Shown: positions 17,466 through 25,879 of the stretch, piece after piece | Numbering within the stretch: position 1 is the stretch's first letter | How the letters are laid out: the number at the start of each line of letters is the position of its first letter | NCBI GenBank assembly: GCA_008080945.1 | Contig: VMDH01000039.1 | Span: forward strand, 1 to 46,878 | Source: Gammaproteobacteria bacterium | GTDB taxonomy: Bacteria; Pseudomonadota; Gammaproteobacteria; Magnimaribacterales; D2472 | DNA: 46,878 nt | Reading direction: 5' to 3' | Translations under genes and position numbers: made by a program | The notes under the pieces: model-generated | Databases searched by the model: none | What the model was told of the DNA's origin: nothing | What the model saw: the letters and a program-made list of their open reading frames with translations, nothing else

Positions 17466-18794
17466 TTGAAAAGGGTGGTCATAGTTGGCGCAACCAAAAC
17501 AGGAAAATCTATTCATAACTTTCTTAAATTAAGAGATATCCCTCATTCCATAGTTGACACTAGAGATAACGCAAGTTTTATTGAAGACGATAGCGAAGAA
17601 TTTCTTTCAATAGTCAAATTTGGGAAAGAGAAAGTAAAGGAAGCTATTGCAAACGCCGACGAGGTATATTTTTCACCAAGTATCGATCAGACGGAGTTTG
17701 AGATTCCTAAAGAAAAGATTAAAAGCGAACTCAATCTTTTTTTAACTTTCTCTAAACATTTTACTATAGGTATTACTGGCACTAATGGTAAAAGCACTGT
17801 CTGTTATTTCATCAGTCAATTGCTGGATTCATTAGAAGTTCCTAATGAAATTATTGGTAACTTTGGCTTGCCAATGATAAATGGATTATCTGGAGATCTT
17901 AACAAGGTTCTAATTGTTGAGCTCTCAAGCTTTCAGCTTGAGGATGCATCTAATTCTTCTTTACCTAATTTAAGCGGTCTTAATATTGCAGGATTTATAA
18001 ATTTCTCTGATGATCATTTAGATCGTCATGCATCAGAAGAAACCTACTTAAATGCAAAAAAGTGCATTGAAAAGAAAATTAAACCTAATGGGGTCTTTCT
18101 ATATAACCAAGCATATATAGCTACTCACCCATCTTATTCTCAGAAAGGAATTCCAGTAGGAAAAGAGAATCTTGGTTACAACTATAGACAATTAGCTGAG
18201 TGCTTAGCTTTTGAATTTAATGATCAAGAGATTGCTAGAACTACTCAGAAATTATCAGCCATAAATGCAGAGAATTTATTGTTTGCAATTGGTGTAGTTC
18301 ATCAATTATTCATTCAAAAGAACGTATTGCTACCTCAACCATTTAATTTAGATAATCTAGATTTATTAAGATTTAGAATGGAGGTGATAAAAGATACAGA
18401 TAAAGTAACTATAATCAACGATTCGAAATCAACCAATCCACACTCTACATGTGCAGCCATAAATCAGCTTGCACCTCTTAATAAGAGACTAATTCTTATT
18501 TTAGGAGGTGATACTAAGGGATTAATTTTCTCAAAAAATTTACTTAATCTGCCTCCTGATGCTACTTGCTATATTTATGGCAAAGACAAAGATAAAATCT
18601 ATCAAGAAATATCTTTTAAGAACTCTTTTATTTTTGAGACTCTCAAAGAAGTCATAGATCATCTAGATACTCAGAGTAACAATAATGTGCTCATCCTTTT
18701 CAGTCCTGGATGCTCAAGTAAAGATCAATATAGGGATTATATTCATCGGGGAGATGAATTTACCCAATATTTAAAAGATTGTTCCTTTTTATAA
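17466..18794 (+). CDS. murD: UDP-MurNAc-L-alanine: D-glutamate ligase
   Basis: MurD adds D-glutamate to UDP-MurNAc-L-Ala. The 442 aa protein has an N-terminal Rossmann-like domain (VVIVGATKTGKS), the P-loop GITGTNGKSTV, VELSSFQLE, DHLDRH and the C-terminal FSPGCSSKDQYRDYIHRG block (usually FSPACASFDMF). It starts with TTG. Sequence drift in the C-terminal block is moderate, but the position between mraY and ftsW leaves little doubt. Confidence 0.95.
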   Translation: MKRVVIVGATKTGKSIHNFLKLRDIPHSIVDTRDNASFIEDDSEEFLSIVKFGKEKVKEAIANADEVYFSPSIDQTEFEIPKEKIKSELNLFLTFSKHFTIGITGTNGKSTVCYFISQLLDSLEVPNEIIGNFGLPMINGLSGDLNKVLIVELSSFQLEDASNSSLPNLSGLNIAGFINFSDDHLDRHASEETYLNAKKCIEKKIKPNGVFLYNQAYIATHPSYSQKGIPVGKENLGYNYRQLAECLAFEFNDQEIARTTQKLSAINAENLLFAIGVVHQLFIQKNVLLPQPFNLDNLDLLRFRMEVIKDTDKVTIINDSKSTNPHSTCAAINQLAPLNKRLILILGGDTKGLIFSKNLLNLPPDATCYIYGKDKDKIYQEISFKNSFIFETLKEVIDHLDTQSNNNVLILFSPGCSSKDQYRDYIHRGDEFTQYLKDCSFL

Positions 18795-19900
18795 TGCAAA
18801 AACTTAATTTCTCAATTCTTTTGCCATTTCTAACATTATTAGTATTTGGGCTAGTGATGGTATTTTCAGCAAGTGTATTTGTAGAGGAATCTTTAGGAAG
18901 AACACCGGATCCATTCGCCTATGGATACAAACATCTTATATTTATATTGATAGGATGCGGAGCCATGCTAATTTCTTTTTTTATAGATAGCAATTTTTAT
19001 AAAACTTATGATTGGTTGATATTAACATTTTCAATTTTTCTCTTAGCAATAATTTTTATTCCAGGCATAGGACATGAGGTAAATGGGGCAAGGCGGTGGA
19101 TTGATTTAACCTACATAAAGGTGCAACCATCTGAGCTAATTAAATTTTCTTTAATTATTTACATATCTGCATACTCATTAAGAAGAAAACATGAGCTTTC
19201 TAGTGTTATTGGTTTTTTAAGACCGATGTTAGTTTTATTTCTAATAGCATCTTTGATTATGGCTCAACCTGATCTAGGCACAACCTTAATATTGTGTCTA
19301 TTAGCTGTAATTATTTTATTTTTTGCAGGCATCTCTATAGGACAATTTTTTATTCTTGTTATTACAATTTTTTGCTTGGGAACCATGGCAATATTTTTTG
19401 CACCATGGAGGCTTGCAAGACTTACAAGCTTTATTGATCCTTTTGAACAGTTTTTGGATTCTGGATGGCAGCTTGCAAATGCCTTGATTGGTTCAGGGAG
19501 AGGCGAGATTTTTGGAATCGGATTAGGTGCTAGCATCCAAAAAAACCTTTATTTACCCGAGCCGCATACAGATTTTATATTCTCCATTATTGTTGAGGAG
19601 CTCGGGATGTTAGGAGGCCTAGGATTAATTGCAATTTTTACAATGCTAGTACTCTCTATATTGAAAGAATCAAATAAATGCTTCAGTCTTGGAAAAACTT
19701 TTCAAGGACTAATCTGTTACGGAATAGCTATTTTGATCTCTATTCAAAGCATGTTTAATATTGGTGTAAATATTGGACTACTTCCCACAAAAGGATTAAC
19801 TCTTCCTTTTATAAGTTATGGTGGAGCAAGTCTAATCACTTTTATGACTATGATAGGGGTTACTCTAAGAATAAGTTTTGAAAATAATACAAAAATATAG
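18794..19900 (+). CDS. ftsW: Septal peptidoglycan glycosyltransferase FtsW
   Basis: SEDS-family membrane polymerase of lipid II, partner of FtsI. The 368 aa protein has about ten hydrophobic segments and the SEDS blocks GARRWIDL, QPSELIKFSL, QPDLGTTLIL and LPFISYGGASLI, with the catalytic-loop region EPHTDFIFSIIVEELG. The ATG at 18794 overlaps the murD stop (TAATG) and is preferred to an in-frame TTG at 18779 that would add five residues. RodA is excluded by its position inside the dcw cluster and the FtsW-like C-terminal half. Confidence 0.96.
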   Translation: MQKLNFSILLPFLTLLVFGLVMVFSASVFVEESLGRTPDPFAYGYKHLIFILIGCGAMLISFFIDSNFYKTYDWLILTFSIFLLAIIFIPGIGHEVNGARRWIDLTYIKVQPSELIKFSLIIYISAYSLRRKHELSSVIGFLRPMLVLFLIASLIMAQPDLGTTLILCLLAVIILFFAGISIGQFFILVITIFCLGTMAIFFAPWRLARLTSFIDPFEQFLDSGWQLANALIGSGRGEIFGIGLGASIQKNLYLPEPHTDFIFSIIVEELGMLGGLGLIAIFTMLVLSILKESNKCFSLGKTFQGLICYGIAILISIQSMFNIGVNIGLLPTKGLTLPFISYGGASLITFMTMIGVTLRISFENNTKI

Positions 19901-20935
19901 ATGAATAATATTCTTGTTGCCGCAGCTGGAACTGGTGGACATGTCCTTCCAGCTTATAGATTTGCTAAGCATGCGAAAACTTCTGGAAATAAAATTATTT
20001 GGATTGGAGGCAGGAGAGAGATTGAAAGGAAATATGCTGCAAAAGTGAATGCCGATTTTTATTCACTAGGTGCAACTGGAGTTAGAGGAAAAAATATCTT
20101 TGAGAGCTCAAGAGCAATTTTTAATTTAGGTTTTTCTACAGTTGCATGCATATTTAATTTTATAAAAACCAAGCCAGATATAATTGTTGTTTTTGGGGGA
20201 TACATATCGATTCCTGTTGGAATAGCTGCAATCATTTTAAGAAAGAAATTATTTACTCATGAACAAAATACAGTCTTAGGAACCGCCAACAAATTCTTAA
20301 GTAAATTTGCAAAAATTAATTTCCTTGGGTTACCCCTTCATCATGAATCAGTCTCAAGGGCTAAACTAGTTGGAAATCCCGTTGATGTTTTAACTCAAAA
20401 AGATAAACCCAAGGATACAAATAAGTTGAATATCTACGTCACTGGAGGAAGCTTGGGCTCAGAATTTATTAATACCAATATTCCATCGTTACTATGTCAG
20501 TACTCTGAAAAAATTCAAATTATCCATCAATCAGGAACAGGGAATAGCGATATAGTTAGAGAAAATTACAAGCCATTTAAAAATGTTGAAATCAGCGAGT
20601 ATATAGAAGACCCTCTTACAACAATGCAAAATTCAGATTTTGTTATTTCTAGAGCAGGAGCATTAACACTTTCTGAGCTTTTGATGATTGGGCGAGGAGG
20701 TATAATCATTCCCTTGCCTTCAGCAATTGATAATCATCAATTTTTTAATGCAGAGTACTTTTGTGGAATTGGAATGGGTTTTATCTTTCAAGAACATGAA
20801 GACATTAATAAGCTTAAGAATATTTTAGATGAATTGATTCTCAATGAGGGTTTCAGAAAATTTAATGTGGATGCAGAGGACAAAAATCCTGCTGAGAAAA
20901 AAATGCTTGAGAGTATTCTAGATTATGGGAAGTAA
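19901..20935 (+). CDS. murG: Lipid II synthase MurG
   Basis: MurG transfers GlcNAc from UDP-GlcNAc to lipid I on the cytoplasmic face of the membrane. The 344 aa GT-B protein has the first glycine loop AAGTGGHVLPA, FGGYISIPVG, HEQNTVLG and the donor-site block SRAGALTLSELLMIG, then a PLPSAIDNHQ loop. The ATG directly follows the ftsW stop. Length is normal (E. coli 355 aa). It overlaps murC by 11 bases. Confidence 0.97.
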   Translation: MNNILVAAAGTGGHVLPAYRFAKHAKTSGNKIIWIGGRREIERKYAAKVNADFYSLGATGVRGKNIFESSRAIFNLGFSTVACIFNFIKTKPDIIVVFGGYISIPVGIAAIILRKKLFTHEQNTVLGTANKFLSKFAKINFLGLPLHHESVSRAKLVGNPVDVLTQKDKPKDTNKLNIYVTGGSLGSEFINTNIPSLLCQYSEKIQIIHQSGTGNSDIVRENYKPFKNVEISEYIEDPLTTMQNSDFVISRAGALTLSELLMIGRGGIIIPLPSAIDNHQFFNAEYFCGIGMGFIFQEHEDINKLKNILDELILNEGFRKFNVDAEDKNPAEKKMLESILDYGK

Positions 20936-22316
20936 CAGAAAGCTAGGAGCAACAAATAGAGTTCACATGATTGGTATTGGGGGCTCTGGAATGCTTGGAA
21001 TTGCCTCCATTTTGCTCAAAAAAGGATTTTTTGTATCAGGGAGTGATGTAAGCATAACCAAGGATTTACTTCTCTTGCAGAAGGAGGGTGCGTTAATACA
21101 AGAAGGTCACAAACCTGATTTGATTAAGCGTGCTCAAATCGTGGTTTTCTCTTCTGCCATAAAAAAAAGTAATCCAGAGCTAAAAGAGGCAAAAGCAAGG
21201 AATTTAATCATTGTGCCAAGAGCTCAGATGTTAAGTAGCATCATAACCGGATACAGAAATATTGCTGTTGCAGGCAGTCATGGTAAAACTACAACCACAA
21301 GTCTGTTAGCAGAGATCTTTATCAAAGCTAAAAAAGATCCGACTTATGTAGTTGGTGGAAAGATTTTAAGTGGAGGTAAAAGCTCAAATTTAGGAAAAGG
21401 TGACACAATGATTTTTGAGGCAGATGAAAGTGATGGGTCATTTTCACATTTTCATCCTGATGTTGCCCTTGTTACAAATGTTGATAATGATCATCTGGCA
21501 TTTTATAAAAATGATTTAAATAATTTACATAAGGCTTTCAAGCATTTTCTAAGAAATATACCTTTTTATGGGCATGCAGTTATTAACGGAGATGATGCCA
21601 ATCTAAAAAAAATCTTAAAGTTTGTAAAACGAAGATTTATAACTGTAGGTTTTAATAAAAAAAATGATTTTATAATTTCTAACCTTGCGGTAAAAAATAA
21701 ATTTCAAACTTTTCAAATAAGGTCCTCCACCAATCAAAGATTTATAACCTTAAGAACCCCATTATTCGGTAAGCACAATGTTTTAAATTCATCGCTTGCA
21801 GCAATTACTGCCCTAGAAGAGGGAATTAATAAAGCATCAATCAAGGCAGCAATTAAGGAATTCAAAGGTACCTCAAGACGTTTTGAGGAGCATATAGTAA
21901 GAATTAATAATAAGAATACAATTATGGTTGATGATTATGGCCATCATCCAGCTGAAATAAATGCAACTATTGAGGCTGTGTATCAAAAATTTGGTTCAAA
22001 GAATATTTGTATGTTTTTTGAGCCACATAGATTTTCTAGAACGAAGCAATTATTTAGTGATTTCGTTAAAGTCCTTTCAAAAATTTCAGAGGTACATATC
22101 TTTCCTATTTATCCAGCCTCGGAAAAACCTGTTAGAGGCATTACTTCAAAAAAACTTGTAAGCGAGATTAATAAGATAAATGGAAATGCATATTTAATTG
22201 ACAAGCAGTCTGTTAAGGAAGTGCTTTATGAGAGAAATTCAGTGCCTGATGTGATTTTGGTGCAAGGTGCAGGAACTATTGCAGAAATAGCTTCATTAAT
22301 AAAAGAATATGAGTGA
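20925..22316 (+). CDS. murC: UDP-MurNAc: L-alanine ligase
   Basis: MurC attaches L-Ala to UDP-MurNAc, the first amino-acid addition. The 463 aa protein has VHMIGIGGSGMLGIA at its start, the P-loop AGSHGKTTTTSLLA, EADESDGSF, the divalent-metal region NVDNDH, and DDYGHHPAEI with EPHRFSRT. All are diagnostic of MurC as opposed to Mpl. The enzyme that makes its substrate (MurB) is not encoded in the window. It overlaps murG by 11 bases and ddl by eight. Confidence 0.97.
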   Translation: MGSNRKLGATNRVHMIGIGGSGMLGIASILLKKGFFVSGSDVSITKDLLLLQKEGALIQEGHKPDLIKRAQIVVFSSAIKKSNPELKEAKARNLIIVPRAQMLSSIITGYRNIAVAGSHGKTTTTSLLAEIFIKAKKDPTYVVGGKILSGGKSSNLGKGDTMIFEADESDGSFSHFHPDVALVTNVDNDHLAFYKNDLNNLHKAFKHFLRNIPFYGHAVINGDDANLKKILKFVKRRFITVGFNKKNDFIISNLAVKNKFQTFQIRSSTNQRFITLRTPLFGKHNVLNSSLAAITALEEGINKASIKAAIKEFKGTSRRFEEHIVRINNKNTIMVDDYGHHPAEINATIEAVYQKFGSKNICMFFEPHRFSRTKQLFSDFVKVLSKISEVHIFPIYPASEKPVRGITSKKLVSEINKINGNAYLIDKQSVKEVLYERNSVPDVILVQGAGTIAEIASLIKEYE

Positions 22317-23202
22317 TAAAAAAATTGCGATTCTGACAGGTGGCTCATCATCAGAAAGAGAAATCTCTTTAGAGTCTGGTCAAAATATTCATAATGTTTT
22401 GCTAAATAAAGGCTTCAATTGTGAATTGATTGATTATCTTAATCTTGAAGATCTAAAAAATTTAGAATCCTTTGATAATGTATTCATAGCAATGCATGGA
22501 TATGAAGGAGAATCTGGCAGCTTGCAAAAAGAACTCACTAGGCTTGGAATAAAATTCACCGGATCAAATGCAGAAGGTTGCAGAAATACATGGAATAAAG
22601 ATATTTTTAAACAATTGCTGATAGAAAATGATCTTCCAACTCCTAAAAGTTTGGTTACTACAGATATCTTAAATTATGAGTTTCCCTCAGGTTTTTTTAA
22701 GGATAACTATTTTTTTGTAAAGCCAGTGGCTGATGGCTCTAGTTTAGATACTTTTGAAATTTCTTCTGAGCAAGACTTTGAATCTGCAAAAATGTTGATA
22801 AAGAATTCTTCCCAAGGATTTCTTCTTGAGGAGAGTATTAAATATAAAGAATTTACCGTAGCTATCTTACAAGATCAGGTCTTACCTGTGCTTGAAATAA
22901 AAACTCCGAATGCTTTTTACGATTATGATGCCAAATACATCAGTGATAAAACCATTATCACTGAGTCTGAGTTAGGCTCTACAGAAATGAAGGCAATACA
23001 AGATCTTGCTATGGATGCTTTTATGATTAGTGGTTGTAGTGGATGGGGAAGGGTAGATATTTTACAAGCAGAGGATGGATCTTTTTACGCAATCGAAATT
23101 AATACTGTGCCTGGAATGACTAGCCATAGCCTTTTCCCTAAAGCTGCTTCATTAGCAGGAATTAGCTCAGATGTGCTTTTAGAGAAAATAATGAAAAAAT
23201 GA
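22309..23202 (+). CDS. ddl: D-alanine-D-alanine ligase
   Basis: ATP-grasp ligase that makes D-Ala-D-Ala for MurF. The 297 aa sequence has LTGGSSSEREISLESG at the N-terminus, AMHGYEGESG, FVKPVADGSS and the metal-binding end EINTVPGMTSHSLFPKAA. It corresponds to the DdlB position in the E. coli dcw cluster. It overlaps murC by eight bases and ftsQ by four, so its translation is probably coupled to both. Confidence 0.97.
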   Translation: MSDKKIAILTGGSSSEREISLESGQNIHNVLLNKGFNCELIDYLNLEDLKNLESFDNVFIAMHGYEGESGSLQKELTRLGIKFTGSNAEGCRNTWNKDIFKQLLIENDLPTPKSLVTTDILNYEFPSGFFKDNYFFVKPVADGSSLDTFEISSEQDFESAKMLIKNSSQGFLLEESIKYKEFTVAILQDQVLPVLEIKTPNAFYDYDAKYISDKTIITESELGSTEMKAIQDLAMDAFMISGCSGWGRVDILQAEDGSFYAIEINTVPGMTSHSLFPKAASLAGISSDVLLEKIMKK

Positions 23203-23825
23203 GATTAGTTTATTGGTTTTTATTATTAACTTTCCTTGCGGCTTGCTCTAAAGAACAAAATATTTCAATTCATTTTAATGATGAAGTCTTTCTTGATGCT
23301 CAAATTAATTTCGTGAGACAGCTAGAAAATCTTGATAGCCTTAGCGTTACTTCAATAAAAACAATCTTAGCTGAGCAAGACTGGATTGAAAGCTTTTCTT
23401 TAAAACATGAAAGTTCCCAGAGTACAAAATTAATTCTCAACAGCAGGTTGCCATTACTAAATTGGGAGAAAGCCTATCACGTAGACAAAAACCTTAACAT
23501 TTTTAGTTCCCTGGGGAAGACACTAGATATTCCAATGATTTCGGCCCCTTATGACAAGTTAGCTGATTGGGTTTTTTGGCATGATTTATTTAAAACTGTT
23601 CTTGAGGATCATGGCTTAACAATGAAAGAAATAAGATTTATTTACGGAGCAGGGTGGGAAATTGAAACTGATGATTTAATCATAAAAATCGGAAGCATAA
23701 TCAACCAAGAAATATATGAAAAATATCTAGAAGCTTTAAATTATGTATTCAGAAAGAACTTAAATCCTAGTATCATGGATTTAAGAAATTTGAATGGAAT
23801 TGCCCTAAGTTATGCCAAAAAATAA
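23199..23825 (+). CDS. ftsQ: FtsQ-like divisome protein with a predicted lipoprotein signal
   Basis: FtsQ links the early and late divisome as part of FtsQLB. A POTRA-like region (about 22-95) ends in WIESFSLKHE and RLPLLNWEKA, matching the FtsQ pattern lPWI..v..+...P...W; the C-terminal part closes with NPSIMDLRNLNGIALSY, like the vDLRy.nGfAv end of FtsQ. The N-terminus is unusual: there is no cytoplasmic tail, only Met-Arg, a short hydrophobic run and the perfect lipobox LAAC with Cys16. The upstream frame is closed at 23163-23165 and has no ATG, GTG or TTG before 23199, so the short N-terminus is not a start-choice error. At 208 aa it is shorter than the usual 250-280. Its position between ddl and ftsA supports the call. 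Confidence 0.83.
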   Translation: MRLVYWFLLLTFLAACSKEQNISIHFNDEVFLDAQINFVRQLENLDSLSVTSIKTILAEQDWIESFSLKHESSQSTKLILNSRLPLLNWEKAYHVDKNLNIFSSLGKTLDIPMISAPYDKLADWVFWHDLFKTVLEDHGLTMKEIRFIYGAGWEIETDDLIIKIGSIINQEIYEKYLEALNYVFRKNLNPSIMDLRNLNGIALSYAKK

Positions 23826-25044
23826 TTCAAAAAATGAAACTGACTTTCTAGTAGCCCTTGATGTGGGTACATCTAAAATTGTTTGTTTAATCGGTCAAGT
23901 TATAGATTCTCATTCTATTGAGGTAATCTCAATGGGAAGTTATCCCTCTAGCGGATTAAAAAAAGGGGTGGTGGTTAATATAGATGCAACTACTGATGCC
24001 ATTCAAAAATCAGTTGACCAAGCAGTTTCATCTTTTGATGGAAAGATTAAGAATGTTTATGTTGGTATAGCAGGCCAACATATCAAAAGCCTAAATTCCC
24101 ATGGCATTGTTCGTATTGAAAATAAGGAAGTTACATCAAAAGACATAGATGGGGTAATTGATATGGCTCAGGATGTTTCTATTCCTTCTGATCAAATGCT
24201 ATTACATGTTTTACCAAAAGAATTTTATATTGATGATCTAGACTCTATTAGAGAGCCTTTGGGCATGTCTGGTGCAAAATTAGGAGCACATGTTCATTTA
24301 GTTACTTGTGCTGTTACAGCCATGCAGAATATTGAAAAATGTGTAAGAAGAAGTGGCTTAAATATCGATGGCTTCGTATTGGAGCAATTAGCAAGTTCAT
24401 ATTCTGTTTTATCTGATGATGAAAAAGAGCTTGGTGTCTGTCTTGTAGATATTGGTGGTGGAACCACAGATATTGCTATTTTTAATAATGGCTCTATAAC
24501 TTTTACAGGGGTTATTCCAATTGCTGGAGATCAGGTTACGAGCGATATTGCGGTAGCGCTTAGAACTCCTACTCCGCAAGCAGAAGATATCAAGCAAAAG
24601 TATGGATGTGCAGTCTCTGATTTTACTCAGGATGATGAAGTAATTGCAGTACCAGGTGTTGGAGGGAGGCCCCCAAGAGATCTTTCAAGGCGATCACTTG
24701 CTGATATTATTGAACCCAGATATGTTGAACTTTTTGAGCTCGTAAAAGCAGAAATTGAGAGAAATGGATTTGAAAGCAAAATTCCTGCTGGAATTGTACT
24801 AACAGGCGGCACCTCTCAAATAGAAGGAGCCGTCGAGCTTGCTGAATCAATATTTCAAACCAGTGTACGATTGGGCTCCCCTGAGAACTTTACTGGTATG
24901 GAATCAATATTGAAGAATCCTATCTATGCAACTTCTCTTGGCTTGTTGGGATATGGTTTTGATCGTTTGAAGCAAGGGTATTCTCTTGAACAAAACACTA
25001 CTCTTTTTCAAAGAGCATTCGGTTGGTTGAGAAACAACTATTGA
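23812..25044 (+). CDS. ftsA: Cell division protein FtsA
   Basis: Actin-like ATPase that anchors FtsZ to the membrane. The 410 aa protein has phosphate 1 motif ALDVGTSKIVCLIG, the 1C domain after it, phosphate 2 DIGGGTTDIAIF and the adenosine motif GIVLTGGTSQIEG. The C-terminal amphipathic membrane-targeting helix is FQRAFGWLRNNY. It overlaps ftsQ by 14 bases. Unlike in most proteobacteria it is not followed by ftsZ or lpxC: a promoter for the ribosomal rpsF operon overlaps its end. Confidence 0.98.
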   Translation: MPKNNSKNETDFLVALDVGTSKIVCLIGQVIDSHSIEVISMGSYPSSGLKKGVVVNIDATTDAIQKSVDQAVSSFDGKIKNVYVGIAGQHIKSLNSHGIVRIENKEVTSKDIDGVIDMAQDVSIPSDQMLLHVLPKEFYIDDLDSIREPLGMSGAKLGAHVHLVTCAVTAMQNIEKCVRRSGLNIDGFVLEQLASSYSVLSDDEKELGVCLVDIGGGTTDIAIFNNGSITFTGVIPIAGDQVTSDIAVALRTPTPQAEDIKQKYGCAVSDFTQDDEVIAVPGVGGRPPRDLSRRSLADIIEPRYVELFELVKAEIERNGFESKIPAGIVLTGGTSQIEGAVELAESIFQTSVRLGSPENFTGMESILKNPIYATSLGLLGYGFDRLKQGYSLEQNTTLFQRAFGWLRNNY

Positions 25045-25068
25045 TAGAAAATAAATATTGTTTATAAT
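25041..25068 (+). promoter_or_regulatory. Predicted sigma-70 promoter for rpsF operon
   Basis: TTGATA at 25041-25046 and a perfect TATAAT at 25063-25068 are 16 bases apart. The -35 overlaps the ftsA stop codon. This is the best promoter match in the window and would give a leader of about 40 nt before rpsF. Confidence 0.75.
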
Positions 25069-25079
25069 TCGCGTTCCTT

Positions 25080-25095
25080 GGCTGTAATGGCAGCC
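25080..25095 (+). promoter_or_regulatory. Small hairpin in the rpsF leader
   Basis: GGCTG (25080-25084) pairs perfectly with CAGCC (25091-25095) across the six-base loop TAATGG. It falls in the untranslated leader, 21 bases before the rpsF ATG and just ahead of the Shine-Dalgarno AAGGA. Ribosomal protein leaders often carry autoregulatory hairpins, and S6:S18 binds such a leader in many bacteria; this one does not obviously match the described S6:S18 motif. Confidence 0.4.
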
Positions 25096-25116
25096 TGCTA
25101 AACCATAAGGAAAAGC

Positions 25117-25677
25117 ATGAATAATTACGAATTAACACTTATAGTGAACCAAGACTTAGAATCTAGGTTCGATATTTTCAAAGAAAGTTTTGACAAGTCT
25201 TTATCTGAGATGGGATTTGATATTGCTTTTACTGAAATCATTGGGAAAAGGTTTCTTGCTTATCCCATTCAAAAAAATACCAAGGGTCTATATATAATTT
25301 ATCAACTCACCGGCTCTCCTGCTGCAGTCAGTGATCTAGAAAATAAGCTCAAATACGATAACTCTTTGTTGAGATACTTCTTACAGAGAGTGGAAACCCA
25401 TACCCTTGCAAATTCTTTTTTAACTGAAGATACCATTGAAGCTAACAAAAAAGCTGAAGCAAAACTTGCTCATAAAGCTAAACAAGACGCACTTGAAGCT
25501 CAAGCTAAAAAATCTAATGAGCAATCTGAGGCTTCAAAGGACGCTAAAGTCACAGAACCCGAGCAAGAGTCAGAATCTATCAAAGAAGAGAATGAAATTT
25601 CTGATAAAGATACAGAAATTGATAATTCAGGATCTGATGATAATTCAGAAACCAACGAAGACGAAGTAAAGGAGTAA
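25117..25677 (+). CDS. rpsF: 30S ribosomal protein S6 with long charged C-terminal tail
   Basis: S6 pairs with S18 on the small-subunit platform. Residues 1-98 form the standard S6 fold (NYELTLIVNQDLE to LLRYFLQRVETH). From about 105 to 186 there is an extension not needed for the fold: first Lys/Ala-rich (NKKAEAKLAHKAKQDALEAQ), then Ser/Glu/Asp-rich to the end (DDNSETNEDEVKE). E. coli S6 is about 131-135 aa with a short, variably glutamylated end. A clear Shine-Dalgarno (AAGGA, about six bases before ATG) and a strong promoter precede the gene. rpsR and rplI follow in the standard order. Confidence 0.96.
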   Translation: MNNYELTLIVNQDLESRFDIFKESFDKSLSEMGFDIAFTEIIGKRFLAYPIQKNTKGLYIIYQLTGSPAAVSDLENKLKYDNSLLRYFLQRVETHTLANSFLTEDTIEANKKAEAKLAHKAKQDALEAQAKKSNEQSEASKDAKVTEPEQESESIKEENEISDKDTEIDNSGSDDNSETNEDEVKE

Positions 25678-25680
25678 TTT

Positions 25681-25875
25681 ATGAAATCTGTTAAATTACC
25701 AAATAAATTCAACCATACTAATTTAGATGTTCTAAAGCAGTTTATAACTGAAACAGGAAAGATTATTCCAGCAAGAGTTTCAGGAGTTAATGCTGCTCAA
25801 CAGCGTAAGATTACACAATCCATTAAGGTTGCAAGGTTTTTAGCTTTACTCCCTTATACTGACCAACATAAATAG
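25681..25875 (+). CDS. rpsR: 30S ribosomal protein S18
   Basis: S18 binds S6 on the platform of the 30S subunit. The 64 aa protein is short, like many S18 proteins, and shows DVLKQFITETGKIIPARVSG and the end QSIKVARFLALLPYTDQH, both typical. A strong Shine-Dalgarno, AAGGAG, lies across the end of rpsF. The gene is three bases after rpsF and four before rplI. Confidence 0.98.
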   Translation: MKSVKLPNKFNHTNLDVLKQFITETGKIIPARVSGVNAAQQRKITQSIKVARFLALLPYTDQHK

Positions 25876-25879
25876 TCCT

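Noticed and set aside
18779-19900. RodA instead of FtsW
   Set aside because: Placement between murD and murG and next to ftsI-containing cluster indicates FtsW.
25436-25712. Reading frames on both strands over the S6 tail
   Set aside because: They arise from the low-complexity Lys/Glu/Ser coding sequence of the rpsF extension.
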